64,000 nucleotides of DNA from Sphaerochaeta halotolerans (GTDB taxonomy: Bacteria > Spirochaetota > Spirochaetia > Sphaerochaetales > Sphaerochaetaceae), in assembly GCF_003429665.1 (NCBI RefSeq), contig NZ_QUWK01000005.1, positions 62,001 to 126,000 of the forward strand. Direction: 5' to 3'. The stretch's first letter is position 1. Every line of letters begins with the position of its first letter. Positions 23,446 to 30,736 of the stretch are shown here, one piece after another. The notes beneath the pieces are model-generated. The model did no database searches, was not told where the DNA came from, and was given only the letters and a program-made list of their open reading frames with translations. The translations under genes were made by a program, and so were the position numbers.

Positions 23446-24645
23446 ATGTCTGCACTTTTTTTTGTTTTCTTACTGCTTTCTGTAGGCAAATTCTTCTCTT
23501 ACGTATACCATTTGCGTGAAGGCTGTTCCAAGGAGCAATTTGTGAACCCACTCATCATCATAGATATTTTCAGCATGGTTCCATTGTGCTTCACTATCTA
23601 TCTGGCTAAACGACATCTGAGTGGATCCAAACAGAATCGGTACTATATTCTTGCGTCCTACATAACCCTTGTGCTGTTGGCAGTGGAAGTATTGGGTTAC
23701 AGCATGGCAGGCCGAACCACTGCTTTTGCTTTTGTAGCCCATCTGCTTGCAAATGCTCTCTATTTTATTCTTATTCCGGCAGTTGCTCTCATCATCCTCT
23801 GGTACCTGGGGTATAGTGAATATGGGACAATGGTTAAGGGCATTCTCTTCATTCCTTTGGGCTTGAACACGCTCCTTACAATCCTCTCCATACAGAATGG
23901 TTGGTTCTTCTCAGTCAATACTTCCAATGAATATATCCGCGGACCATTCTTCTATTTGACCACCGGTGTCTCCTACTTCTACTATGTCCTTATCTTGATG
24001 CAACTGTTCAAAATGCGCCATGTGACGATTTCCCCAAGCAAGCTTCTAGTTGTTCTGGTCTATTGCTTGCCGATCATTGCAACCATCTTCCAGTATTTCT
24101 ATCTGGAGGATTCCTATATCACCGGTTCCATTGCTGTAACATTGTTGCTGTACTATCTCATCGAGCAGGAAGCAAAATTTGATTTTGATTTGCCTACCCA
24201 AGCAAGAAACCGCATAGCTTTCGAGCGAATGTTGGCATCCTCCCAACAAAGAGGACAAGATCTGGCCTTCATCCTCTTCGATATGAACAACCTAAAGAGA
24301 ATCAATGATACATGGGGACACCAGGAGGGAGACTACTTGCTCTCCACCCTGGCAGACTTGCTGAACAAAGCATTCTCCCCTGAAGGGAATGTTTTTAGGA
24401 TTGGGGGTGATGAGTTCTGTGTCTTGCTTCCAAGGGCAAAGAAGAGTAAGATGCGGCCCAAGATGGAACACTTTGAAATGCTGTTATTGGAAACCAACAC
24501 AAAACTTGCTCATCCCCTCGATGTCGCTTGGGGGTATGCAGTTGCAAGCAATGATGAAGGCATTTCCTATGATGATGCATTCACCCTTGCCGACAAAGCA
24601 ATGTATCGTCATAAGAGATTGCTCAAAGAGAGCAGTCTATTCTAG
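23446..24645 (+). CDS. Membrane diguanylate cyclase (GGDEF)
   Basis: 399 residues. Six to seven membrane segments fill residues 1-235 and act as the sensor. A GGDEF domain follows from about 240 (ARNRIAFERMLASSQQRG). The catalytic signature FRIGGDEFCVLL is intact (GGDEF at 320-324), and the metal/nucleotide part LAFILFDMNNLKRINDTWGH is normal, so c-di-GMP synthesis is expected. The RxxD inhibitory site that usually stands five residues before GGDEF is missing (SPEGNVF), so product inhibition may be absent. The membrane sensor is not a family I can name. Confidence 0.87.
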   Translation: MSALFFVFLLLSVGKFFSYVYHLREGCSKEQFVNPLIIIDIFSMVPLCFTIYLAKRHLSGSKQNRYYILASYITLVLLAVEVLGYSMAGRTTAFAFVAHLLANALYFILIPAVALIILWYLGYSEYGTMVKGILFIPLGLNTLLTILSIQNGWFFSVNTSNEYIRGPFFYLTTGVSYFYYVLILMQLFKMRHVTISPSKLLVVLVYCLPIIATIFQYFYLEDSYITGSIAVTLLLYYLIEQEAKFDFDLPTQARNRIAFERMLASSQQRGQDLAFILFDMNNLKRINDTWGHQEGDYLLSTLADLLNKAFSPEGNVFRIGGDEFCVLLPRAKKSKMRPKMEHFEMLLLETNTKLAHPLDVAWGYAVASNDEGISYDDAFTLADKAMYRHKRLLKESSLF

Positions 24646-24659
24646 TATTCCCTGAAGGC

Positions 24660-24905
24660 TCATCTGCAGATAGAGGATGTTCCGATTACGGTGAACGCTG
24701 CTTGGTACCAATCCAGCTCCTTCTGCGCAAGCGACAGCTGGTCTGTGATTGATGCATCGAATCTAATTCGTTCACTGGAAAGTATGGCTTCTTGTAACTG
24801 ATACTCGGCAAGCTGCAGTATCCTCGGCTTCTACGTAGGCAAGCTTTAAAACTTTCTTTGCTGATGCTAGCGCATTCTTAGCAAGGGTTTCGATTAGAAT
24901 AATTG
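24660..24905 (-). pseudogene. Decayed TolC-like outer-membrane efflux protein, C-terminal part
   Basis: On the minus strand, ETLAKNALASAKKVLKLAYV followed by EAEDTA in one frame continues, after a frameshift, as QLAEYQLQEAILSSERIRFD and then ITDQLSLAQKELDWYQAAFT in another, ending at a stop at 24660. The long heptad-like helices and the RIRFDASITDQLSLAQ turn match the second repeat of TolC-type proteins. No N-terminal half is present. The rest of the gap up to 25071 shows nothing else. Confidence 0.55.
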
Positions 24906-25071
24906 TGAGGCAATGCGATTACTTGCGGTTTTTTCAGGACTCCTGTATACTAACTACAATATATATCAACATATCACCTGATTTGATACGCAGTATCTGT
25001 CCTATACGTAGGACCATAAACGGTGGTCCCGGGCGAATGAACGCCATGATTGATATTACAAATAATCTTAT

Positions 25072-26010
25072 ATGAGTAATAAAAAACAAGAACTACTGTT
25101 ACTACGGGTGACAACCTTTGTCTGCCTTGGATTCGGCATACTCGGCTTGGTTGTCTCCATTCTAGCCAATTCAAACTCAATGCTTCTCGATGGACTGTAT
25201 TCCTTAATCCAGAGCATGTTCATCATCGGCTCAGGGAGAGTGGTAACCCTTCTCTTCAAAGAAGATGATGACCGGTTTCCCTTTGGGTACGGAGCCTTTG
25301 AACCATTCTTTTTGGTCTTGCGGAGTCTGGTCCTGCTTACGATGGTGGTAACCATTGGCACTATGGCCGGTATTGCAATGACCCGAGGTGGCTATGCCAT
25401 CACCTTCTCCATCGCTTTCCCCGTCTCTGTATTCTCACTGGTCGTCTGTTTTGTTGTTTGGCTTGCCCTTGCAAAAAAGGCTAAAAAACTGAGCAGTCCG
25501 ACCCTCCGCTCAGAGAGTAAGGCATGGTTGCTTGACACCTTCCTCTCCCTCGCCTCTGTACTTGCAATCGGGATGGTCGGCTTGATCAAGCAAACCCGTT
25601 TTGCTTTCTTGAGCACCTACATTGATCCTGCACTTACTGTTCTCTTCCTGGCTTGTCTCAGTCCTATGCTCATCAAGGACTTGGTGGTCTACAGTCGGGA
25701 ACTGCTGGGAGCCGCACCAAATCTTTCCGTGCAGACTTCTTTAGAGAAGATTACCAATCGTTTTGTGAAAAAGCATGCATTTCGAAAGGCAGAAGTCTAT
25801 GCATTGAAACGTGGGCGTTCCCTTATGGTTGTCATCTATGTGTTTCTCTCTGAAGAACGACCAGTCAAACAGCTGGATGCAATCCGGCTGGAGATGATAA
25901 AGGCGATGTACTCCTACTCAAACTTCTGTGACACTGACGTCGTATTCACCTTGGACGACCGGTGGGTGGATTACCAGACACCCTTTACCATTGTAGGACA
26001 AAAAGCCTGA
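25072..26010 (+). CDS. Cation-diffusion-facilitator-like membrane protein
   Basis: 312 residues with five to six membrane helices and a cytoplasmic C-terminal domain (about 220-312), the layout of CDF metal exporters. FGILGLVVSILANSNSMLLD and RFPFGYGAFEPF are recognisable CDF positions. The transport-site motifs are altered: in helix 2 the second acidic ligand of the DxxxD motif appears as Ser44 (LDGLYSL), and in helix 5 the HxxxD motif reads AWLLD. Such changes suggest a different ion or a non-transport role. The ATG at 25072 lacks a strong ribosome binding site. It is convergent with an esterase relic. Confidence 0.78.
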   Translation: MSNKKQELLLLRVTTFVCLGFGILGLVVSILANSNSMLLDGLYSLIQSMFIIGSGRVVTLLFKEDDDRFPFGYGAFEPFFLVLRSLVLLTMVVTIGTMAGIAMTRGGYAITFSIAFPVSVFSLVVCFVVWLALAKKAKKLSSPTLRSESKAWLLDTFLSLASVLAIGMVGLIKQTRFAFLSTYIDPALTVLFLACLSPMLIKDLVVYSRELLGAAPNLSVQTSLEKITNRFVKKHAFRKAEVYALKRGRSLMVVIYVFLSEERPVKQLDAIRLEMIKAMYSYSNFCDTDVVFTLDDRWVDYQTPFTIVGQKA

Positions 26011-26235
26011 TCAGAGAGACAACCACCTAAGCAATCGTTTCAAGGCTTTATCCCAGAACTTCCAAGTGTGCCCAGCGGAGTGTTGGTCATAGACCACGTC
26101 ATGGGTTTCGCGTAGAGCCTCGAAAACCTGATGATTATCTTCACTGAGACTGCAATCGTAGCAGACAATGATACTGCCAGAGGCGCTACTGTACAGATCT
26201 GCTCGTGCAATGCCATGTTGGAAGGCACTCTATAC
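26011..26235 (-). pseudogene. Decayed esterase/alpha-beta hydrolase C-terminus
   Basis: A minus-strand frame without a start reads FQHGIARADLYSSASGSIIV, then CYDCSLSEDNHQVFEALRET, then SAGHTWKFWDKALKRLLRWL and a stop at 26011. The GHTWKFWD block with the preceding ED-N position is the C-terminal signature of esterase-D-like and tributyrin-esterase-like hydrolases, where the His is catalytic. The N-terminal two-thirds with the nucleophile serine is gone. Confidence 0.6.
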
Positions 26236-26331
26236 CATTCCCCAAAATGTTCCATTCGAATTCTTTTGTAATCTTTACCCTTTTCTTTTGTTATTATTAT
26301 GGATACACTGGTTCTGCTCTGGAGGGGGTTG

Positions 26332-26658
26332 ATGAGACTGCACGCTCGTATTGTACAGTTTATATGTATATGCTTGCTTTTGGGTACCATTACACTGGTC
26401 TCCAGTTGTGGTGTCTACAGCAAGACTCCTGCCATAAACCCTGACGAGCAACACTGGGAAGGGCCACTCCTTGATGGAACAGAAATGGAAGATGTCCAGA
26501 TAACCATAAAACCCCAACAGAAAGCCTATATCATCAATCTTGAGAATCTTGATGTAGATTCTGCTGTGCTGATGCAGTACCTTCGAGGTCAAGAGTCCCA
26601 ACAACAGACATTCACCGTAGAAGAAAAAGATTCCTATATCCTGGTGATCAAGAAATAG
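26332..26658 (+). CDS. Putative lipoprotein, unknown function
   Basis: 108 residues. The hydrophobic leader (FICICLLLGTITLVSSC) ends in a lipobox-like VSSC with Cys26 as the probable lipidated residue. The mature part is small and mixed (LDGTEMEDVQITIKPQQKAY), with no recognisable domain. The ATG at 26332 follows GGAGGGGG; the frame begins at 26299 without such a site. It is convergent with the gene at 26674 and no terminator is seen between them. Confidence 0.65.
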   Translation: MRLHARIVQFICICLLLGTITLVSSCGVYSKTPAINPDEQHWEGPLLDGTEMEDVQITIKPQQKAYIINLENLDVDSAVLMQYLRGQESQQQTFTVEEKDSYILVIKK

Positions 26659-26673
26659 GATGTGGATACTGAT

Positions 26674-27132
26674 TCAGAGTAACGGTTTTACCTCTATAGC
26701 TAAAAGCTCCCACTCATCTTTTTCATTAGAAGTCCAAACCATCGTTCCCCAATGGTAGATTGGTGAATGGAAGCAGAACGGCACTTCATAGAGACCAGAG
26801 CGAACCATTGCTCTTCCCACCTGCACTTGTTCTGCAGGAAGCAGGGAGACCAATTGCTCGTTATAGGTATTGGCAAACGCTTTTCTCAATATTTCACTGA
26901 CATAGCGTTCAAGCCATACTGGCCCATAAGGTTCTCTTAAAGCCTGTTTGGTTATCTCCTCAGCACTCCCTGCCTCTCCTCTTACAATTTGGCCAATCAT
27001 TGCATCCGTCGGAAGTTGTGCGTCGTATGCTTCTTGGAACGAATTGGTTTCATCAGCTGCAAGAGGAACCACGCAGAGACATAGCAGAATCGGAAATAAA
27101 AAGATTTCTTTCATACTTTGTATATGATGCAT
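26674..27132 (-). CDS. Exported protein, unknown function
   Basis: 152 residues with a signal peptide (MKEIFLFPILLCLCVVPLAA) and a likely cleavage site after LAA. The mature region (about 125 residues) is mixed alpha/beta and includes LPTDAMIGQIVRGEAGSAEE and GRAMVRSGLYEVPFCFHSPI. No family was recognised. The ATG at 27132 has GGGAAG at good spacing; an ATG at 27114 would start exactly at the signal peptide and is an alternative. It faces away from kdgT. Confidence 0.65.
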   Translation of the reverse strand: MHHIQSMKEIFLFPILLCLCVVPLAADETNSFQEAYDAQLPTDAMIGQIVRGEAGSAEEITKQALREPYGPVWLERYVSEILRKAFANTYNEQLVSLLPAEQVQVGRAMVRSGLYEVPFCFHSPIYHWGTMVWTSNEKDEWELLAIEVKPLL

Positions 27133-27241
27133 TTTCTTCCCAATGTCAAAGTATTACAACATGATTTCTTTTTTTCTGGACTTTCTGTACATCCATGGTA
27201 AGGTTTAAAAAGTTTATAACAAACAAAAGGAGACTCACAAC

Positions 27242-28273
27242 ATGAAGATGGGAAAAGTTCCAATTCTCGAAACAATCAACAAGATTCCTGGTGGATTGAT
27301 GGTAGTGCCTTTGGTACTCGGGGTATTGACCAACACATTCTTTCCTGAAGCATTGATGATTGGCAGTTTTACCACTGCATTTTTCAAGACAGGTTCACTT
27401 ACCTTGATTGCCTTGCTCTTCTTCTGCAGTGGAGCACAGATTCAGTTTAGAACTGCTGGTATGTCGCTCTATAAAGGCGTGGTCCTCAATTTCAGCAAGG
27501 TTCTCTTTGGTGTTGCTTTTGGTGTTATCTTTGCGAAGGTTGCTGGACCTGAAGCTGCATTCCTTGGTGTTACACCGCTTGCCATGATCAGTGCAATGTC
27601 CAACAGTAATGGTGGACTCTATACCGCACTGGCTTCCAAGTATGGTGATGAGTCTGATGTTGGAGCTATCGCAGTTATCTCCTCCAATGATGGTCCTTTC
27701 TTCGAGATGGCTTTCATGGGTGTTGCCGGTGTTGCAAACATTCCTATCATGAGTCTTGTTGCTGTCATCGTGCCCATCATAGTTGGTATGATCCTGGGCA
27801 ACCTTGATGAGAGAATCAGAGAGTTCCTCAAACCTGGCATGTTTATCGCAATCTTCACCTTTGCCTTCCCACTCGGTGCAGGACTGAGTCTGCAGACAAT
27901 CATTGAAGCTGGTATTCCTGGTATCATCCTCGGTCTCATGACCCTTATCATCACCGGTGTACCTTCCTACTTCATCTTCAAGTGGCTGATTCCCAAGAAG
28001 TCGAGAAGAACTGCCGCCGTAGGTGCTGCTGTCGGTACCTCTGCTGGTAACTCCATTGCCACTCCAGCCGCTATTGCATTGGTGGACCCAGCTTGGGCTC
28101 CATTTGCAGACAAAGCAACCGTACAGGTAGCTGCTTCCATCATTGTGACAGCCTTGCTTGTCCCGTTCCTGGTTGATTTCTTCTACAGGTGGGATTTGAA
28201 GCGTGGACTTGTGAACGAGCATCCTACCACGAGCGCGGAAATTGCGGTTGACGCAAAAGGCCAGCAACTATAA
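27242..28273 (+). CDS. kdgT: 2-keto-3-deoxygluconate permease family (KdgT)
   Basis: 343-residue secondary transporter with about ten membrane helices. MGKVPILETINKIPGGLMVV and PLVLGVLTNTFFPEA match the family's N-terminus, as do the conserved loops LAMISAMSNSNGGLYTALAS and GTSAGNSIATPAAIALVDP. E. coli KdgT takes up 2-keto-3-deoxygluconate by proton symport. The neighbouring larA, pdxA2-like and DUF1537 genes suggest that this one carries a short sugar acid. AAAGGAG precedes the ATG. A hairpin terminator and a TTGTATACAA palindrome separate it from larA. Confidence 0.87.
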   Translation: MKMGKVPILETINKIPGGLMVVPLVLGVLTNTFFPEALMIGSFTTAFFKTGSLTLIALLFFCSGAQIQFRTAGMSLYKGVVLNFSKVLFGVAFGVIFAKVAGPEAAFLGVTPLAMISAMSNSNGGLYTALASKYGDESDVGAIAVISSNDGPFFEMAFMGVAGVANIPIMSLVAVIVPIIVGMILGNLDERIREFLKPGMFIAIFTFAFPLGAGLSLQTIIEAGIPGIILGLMTLIITGVPSYFIFKWLIPKKSRRTAAVGAAVGTSAGNSIATPAAIALVDPAWAPFADKATVQVAASIIVTALLVPFLVDFFYRWDLKRGLVNEHPTTSAEIAVDAKGQQL

Positions 28274-28289
28274 GCTGAACATGCACGTT

Positions 28290-28299
28290 TTGTATACAA
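28290..28299. promoter_or_regulatory. Palindrome TTGTATACAA, possible GntR-type operator
   Basis: A perfect 10-bp palindrome between kdgT and larA. Its form, TTGT-AT-ACAA, resembles operators of FadR-type GntR regulators, which often control sugar-acid genes. No GntR gene lies in the window and no second copy was noticed near the divergent or convergent genes, so the evidence is thin. Confidence 0.35.
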
Positions 28300-28304
28300 T
28301 TATC

Positions 28305-28335
28305 AAGAAAGACGGGCACATGCTCGTCTTTCTTT
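28305..28335 (+). terminator. Hairpin between kdgT and larA (terminator or attenuator)
   Basis: A perfect 10-bp stem (AAGAAAGACG and CGTCTTTCTT) with a 10-base loop that can pair further (GCA and TGC). The T-rich 3' arm gives only a short tail. It would lower larA expression relative to kdgT or end kdgT transcription. Confidence 0.7.
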
Positions 28336-28351
28336 GCTCAAGGAGTCAACC

Positions 28352-29701
28352 ATGCAGGTACATAACCCAATAGACAGCCAGGGAAAGAAACTAGAATTAC
28401 CTGAACATACCCTAGTGTATGCAATGCAGGCGCCAAAGGCACTCAGTGATCCCAAACAGGCGGTTTCTGATGCACTTGCCAATCCCATTGCATCCGATAG
28501 CTTCCAACATATAGCGAAAGCCAAACTTGCAGCAAACCCACAAGCAAAGGCCGTAATTGTCATCTCCGACAATACCCGTCCAGTACCGTACAAGGGGGAA
28601 GGAAACATCTTGGTTCCTCTTCTGGAAGTGCTTCTTGAAACTGGGTATGAAAAAGATAATCTTACGGTTCTTATTGCAACTGGTACACACCGTCCAATGA
28701 CCGATGATGAGATTGAACGAATCATTGATCCTTGGGTATTTGAACATAAGATTGCCATCGTAAATCATGATTGCAAAGAGGATGACAACCTCACCTACCT
28801 CGGCAGGACCGAGCGGGGAAGCGAGGTGAAGATCAACAGCATCTATAGCAAGGCTGATTTGAAAATTCTCACAGGATTGGTGGAAAGCCACTTTATGGCT
28901 GGGGTCAGTGGTGGACGCAAATCCGTCTGTCCAGGCCTAATCAGCGAACATGGCACCTTCCTGTTCCACGGAGCAGACCTGATGGGTCATCAAAACAGCT
29001 GTGACCTGCTTTTGGATGGTAATCCAGTACACGAGGAATCTCTCGCATTCGCAAAGATGGCAGGAGTGGATTTCATCATCAATGTAACCCTAGACCATGC
29101 ATTCAACATCACGGGAGTGTTTGCTGGAGACTTGGAGGTGGCACATCAAAAAGCTTTTGAGATGGTAAAAGGGTATGCAAAGATTCCCATCAACGAAGAG
29201 GCTGATATTGTCATCACGCACGCTGGGTTTGTCGGGATTAACCACTACCAGAGCGCGAAGGCAGCTTTTGCTGCAATCGGTGCGTTGAAGAAGGACGGGT
29301 ATCTGATCAGCATTGCCAACTTTACGGACAAGAAAGATGTTGTGGGTTCGGTGATGTACAAGACTGTACTGAGTATCTTGGCGCTTACCAGCGCACAAGA
29401 ACTGGTGACCCTCCTGCACAGCAAGGATTGGCCGTTCATGCCAGACCAATGGCAGGTACAGAAATGGGCTTCCGTATTTGAGAAGATTCCTTTGGACCAC
29501 TACTATTACTATGCTCCCCAGATTGCGGGAGAGGACAATAGCGGACTCCCTGGAATCGATGCTTCCTCATTGACCAATAGCACTGAGTACAGCGAGGTTG
29601 TCAAGAAAGTCATCCAGCATATAGAAAAGAGAGAGCAAAGAAAGGACTTGAAGATTCTCTATCTGAGTGATGGACCCTATGCCATCCCCTATGTAGGATA
29701 A
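28352..29701 (+). CDS. larA: LarA-family nickel-pincer racemase/epimerase
   Basis: 449 residues. LarA enzymes racemise lactate or other 2-hydroxy acids with a nickel-pincer nucleotide joined to a lysine. Every active-site position of the L. plantarum enzyme has a counterpart: SDNTRPVP with Arg76, IATGTHRPMTDDE with His113, HFMAGVSGGRKSVCPG with His180 and cofactor Lys190, and FLFHGAD with His206. The protein should therefore be active if the cofactor is made; larB, larC and larE are not in this window. Next to kdgT and the four-carbon acid genes, the substrate is more likely a sugar acid than lactate. ATG at 28352 with AAGGAG. Confidence 0.87.
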   Translation: MQVHNPIDSQGKKLELPEHTLVYAMQAPKALSDPKQAVSDALANPIASDSFQHIAKAKLAANPQAKAVIVISDNTRPVPYKGEGNILVPLLEVLLETGYEKDNLTVLIATGTHRPMTDDEIERIIDPWVFEHKIAIVNHDCKEDDNLTYLGRTERGSEVKINSIYSKADLKILTGLVESHFMAGVSGGRKSVCPGLISEHGTFLFHGADLMGHQNSCDLLLDGNPVHEESLAFAKMAGVDFIINVTLDHAFNITGVFAGDLEVAHQKAFEMVKGYAKIPINEEADIVITHAGFVGINHYQSAKAAFAAIGALKKDGYLISIANFTDKKDVVGSVMYKTVLSILALTSAQELVTLLHSKDWPFMPDQWQVQKWASVFEKIPLDHYYYYAPQIAGEDNSGLPGIDASSLTNSTEYSEVVKKVIQHIEKREQRKDLKILYLSDGPYAIPYVG

Positions 29702-29722
29702 CCATAAGGGATGTAGTATTGA

Positions 29723-29755
29723 GAAAGAGGAGGCAGTGCCTCCTCTTTCCTTTTC
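29723..29755 (+). terminator. Strong terminator between larA and pdxA
   Basis: A perfect 12-bp stem (GAAAGAGGAGGC and GCCTCCTCTTTC) with an AGT loop, followed by CTTTTCC. It lies between two convergent genes and may also slow leftward transcription, although the T run on that side is poor. Confidence 0.8.
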
Positions 29756-30727
29756 CTAGAGTTTTTCCCCGATCTCTATTGCTTTCAGTAGGCTTTTTTC
29801 ACTTGCTTTCAATGTACCGGCGATATCAAAAGCAGTGCCATGGTCTACGGAAGTTCTGATGACATCCAAACCGACAGTGATGTTAACCCCGCTTTCGAAG
29901 CTGAGCATTTTCAAAGGAATATGCCCTTGATCATGGTACATTGCTACCACGATATCCCAAGAACCTTGAAGCGCTTTCAAGAATACCGTATCAGGAGGGA
30001 TTGGACCACTGACATTCAATCCTTCTGCCTTCGCTTCCTCGATGGCGGGAATGATTTCCTTGATCTCCTCATCCCCAAAAATTCCATTTTCCCCTGCATG
30101 TGGATTCAAGCCCGCCACTGCAATCCTTGGATTCTCATAGCCAATCTTCTTGAGTGTCTCATGTGCAAGATGTATGACTTCAAGGACCCTGCTTTTCTTA
30201 CAGAGGTCACAGGCTTTTCTGAGCGAAACATGGGTTGAGACATGGATGACCTTCAATTTCTCACTGTAAAGCAACATTGCATACCGCTCCCCTTTGGTAA
30301 ATGCACCAAAGATTTCGGTATGGCCGGCGTAGGGAAATCCTGCAAGGTGGAGTGCTTCCTTGTTGAGTGGAGCAGTAACCACTGATGAAATATCCTTACG
30401 CAATGCAAATTCGATTGCAGCACGCACGCTTTCAAAGGCTATGGTACCACCAAGGGAGGTTACTACTCCTACCTGGATCTGGGAAATATCAACCGGATGA
30501 GGGTCATACACATTGATTGCTGAGTCATCCCACTCTTCAATCTTCTTGATTGTATTGAACCTCATTTCGTATCCAAGAAGGGAGTTGTAATACTCCAAAA
30601 GCGAACGGGTTCCAAACAACAATGCGCTCTTCTGGTACTCCATCTTGGCATGCAAAGCCTTGAGGGTAATCTCAGGCCCAATACCACAGGGGTCCCCAAG
30701 TGTAATCCCAAATTTCTTTCCTTCCAT
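29756..30727 (-). CDS. PdxA-family dehydrogenase (PdxA2-like, four-carbon acid catabolism)
   Basis: 323 residues. GITLGDPCGIGPEITLKAL opens the family fold. The metal-binding His residues appear in GFPYAGHTEIFGAF, VAMYHDQGHIPLKML and AGLNPHAGENGIFG. Classical PdxA makes a pyridoxine precursor from 4-phosphohydroxythreonine. PdxA2 enzymes next to DUF1537 kinases oxidise and decarboxylate 4-phospho-threonate or 4-phospho-erythronate to dihydroxyacetone phosphate. The partner kinase ends nine bases upstream, so the catabolic role is preferred. TAGGAG precedes the ATG. Confidence 0.87.
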   Translation of the reverse strand: MEGKKFGITLGDPCGIGPEITLKALHAKMEYQKSALLFGTRSLLEYYNSLLGYEMRFNTIKKIEEWDDSAINVYDPHPVDISQIQVGVVTSLGGTIAFESVRAAIEFALRKDISSVVTAPLNKEALHLAGFPYAGHTEIFGAFTKGERYAMLLYSEKLKVIHVSTHVSLRKACDLCKKSRVLEVIHLAHETLKKIGYENPRIAVAGLNPHAGENGIFGDEEIKEIIPAIEEAKAEGLNVSGPIPPDTVFLKALQGSWDIVVAMYHDQGHIPLKMLSFESGVNITVGLDVIRTSVDHGTAFDIAGTLKASEKSLLKAIEIGEKL

Positions 30728-30736
30728 AACACGCTC

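Noticed and set aside
27395-28267. 290-codon minus-strand frame opposite kdgT
   Set aside because: Composition is low-complexity (Asn, Asp, His, Ser rich), as expected for antisense of a membrane gene, and kdgT is clearly the coding strand.
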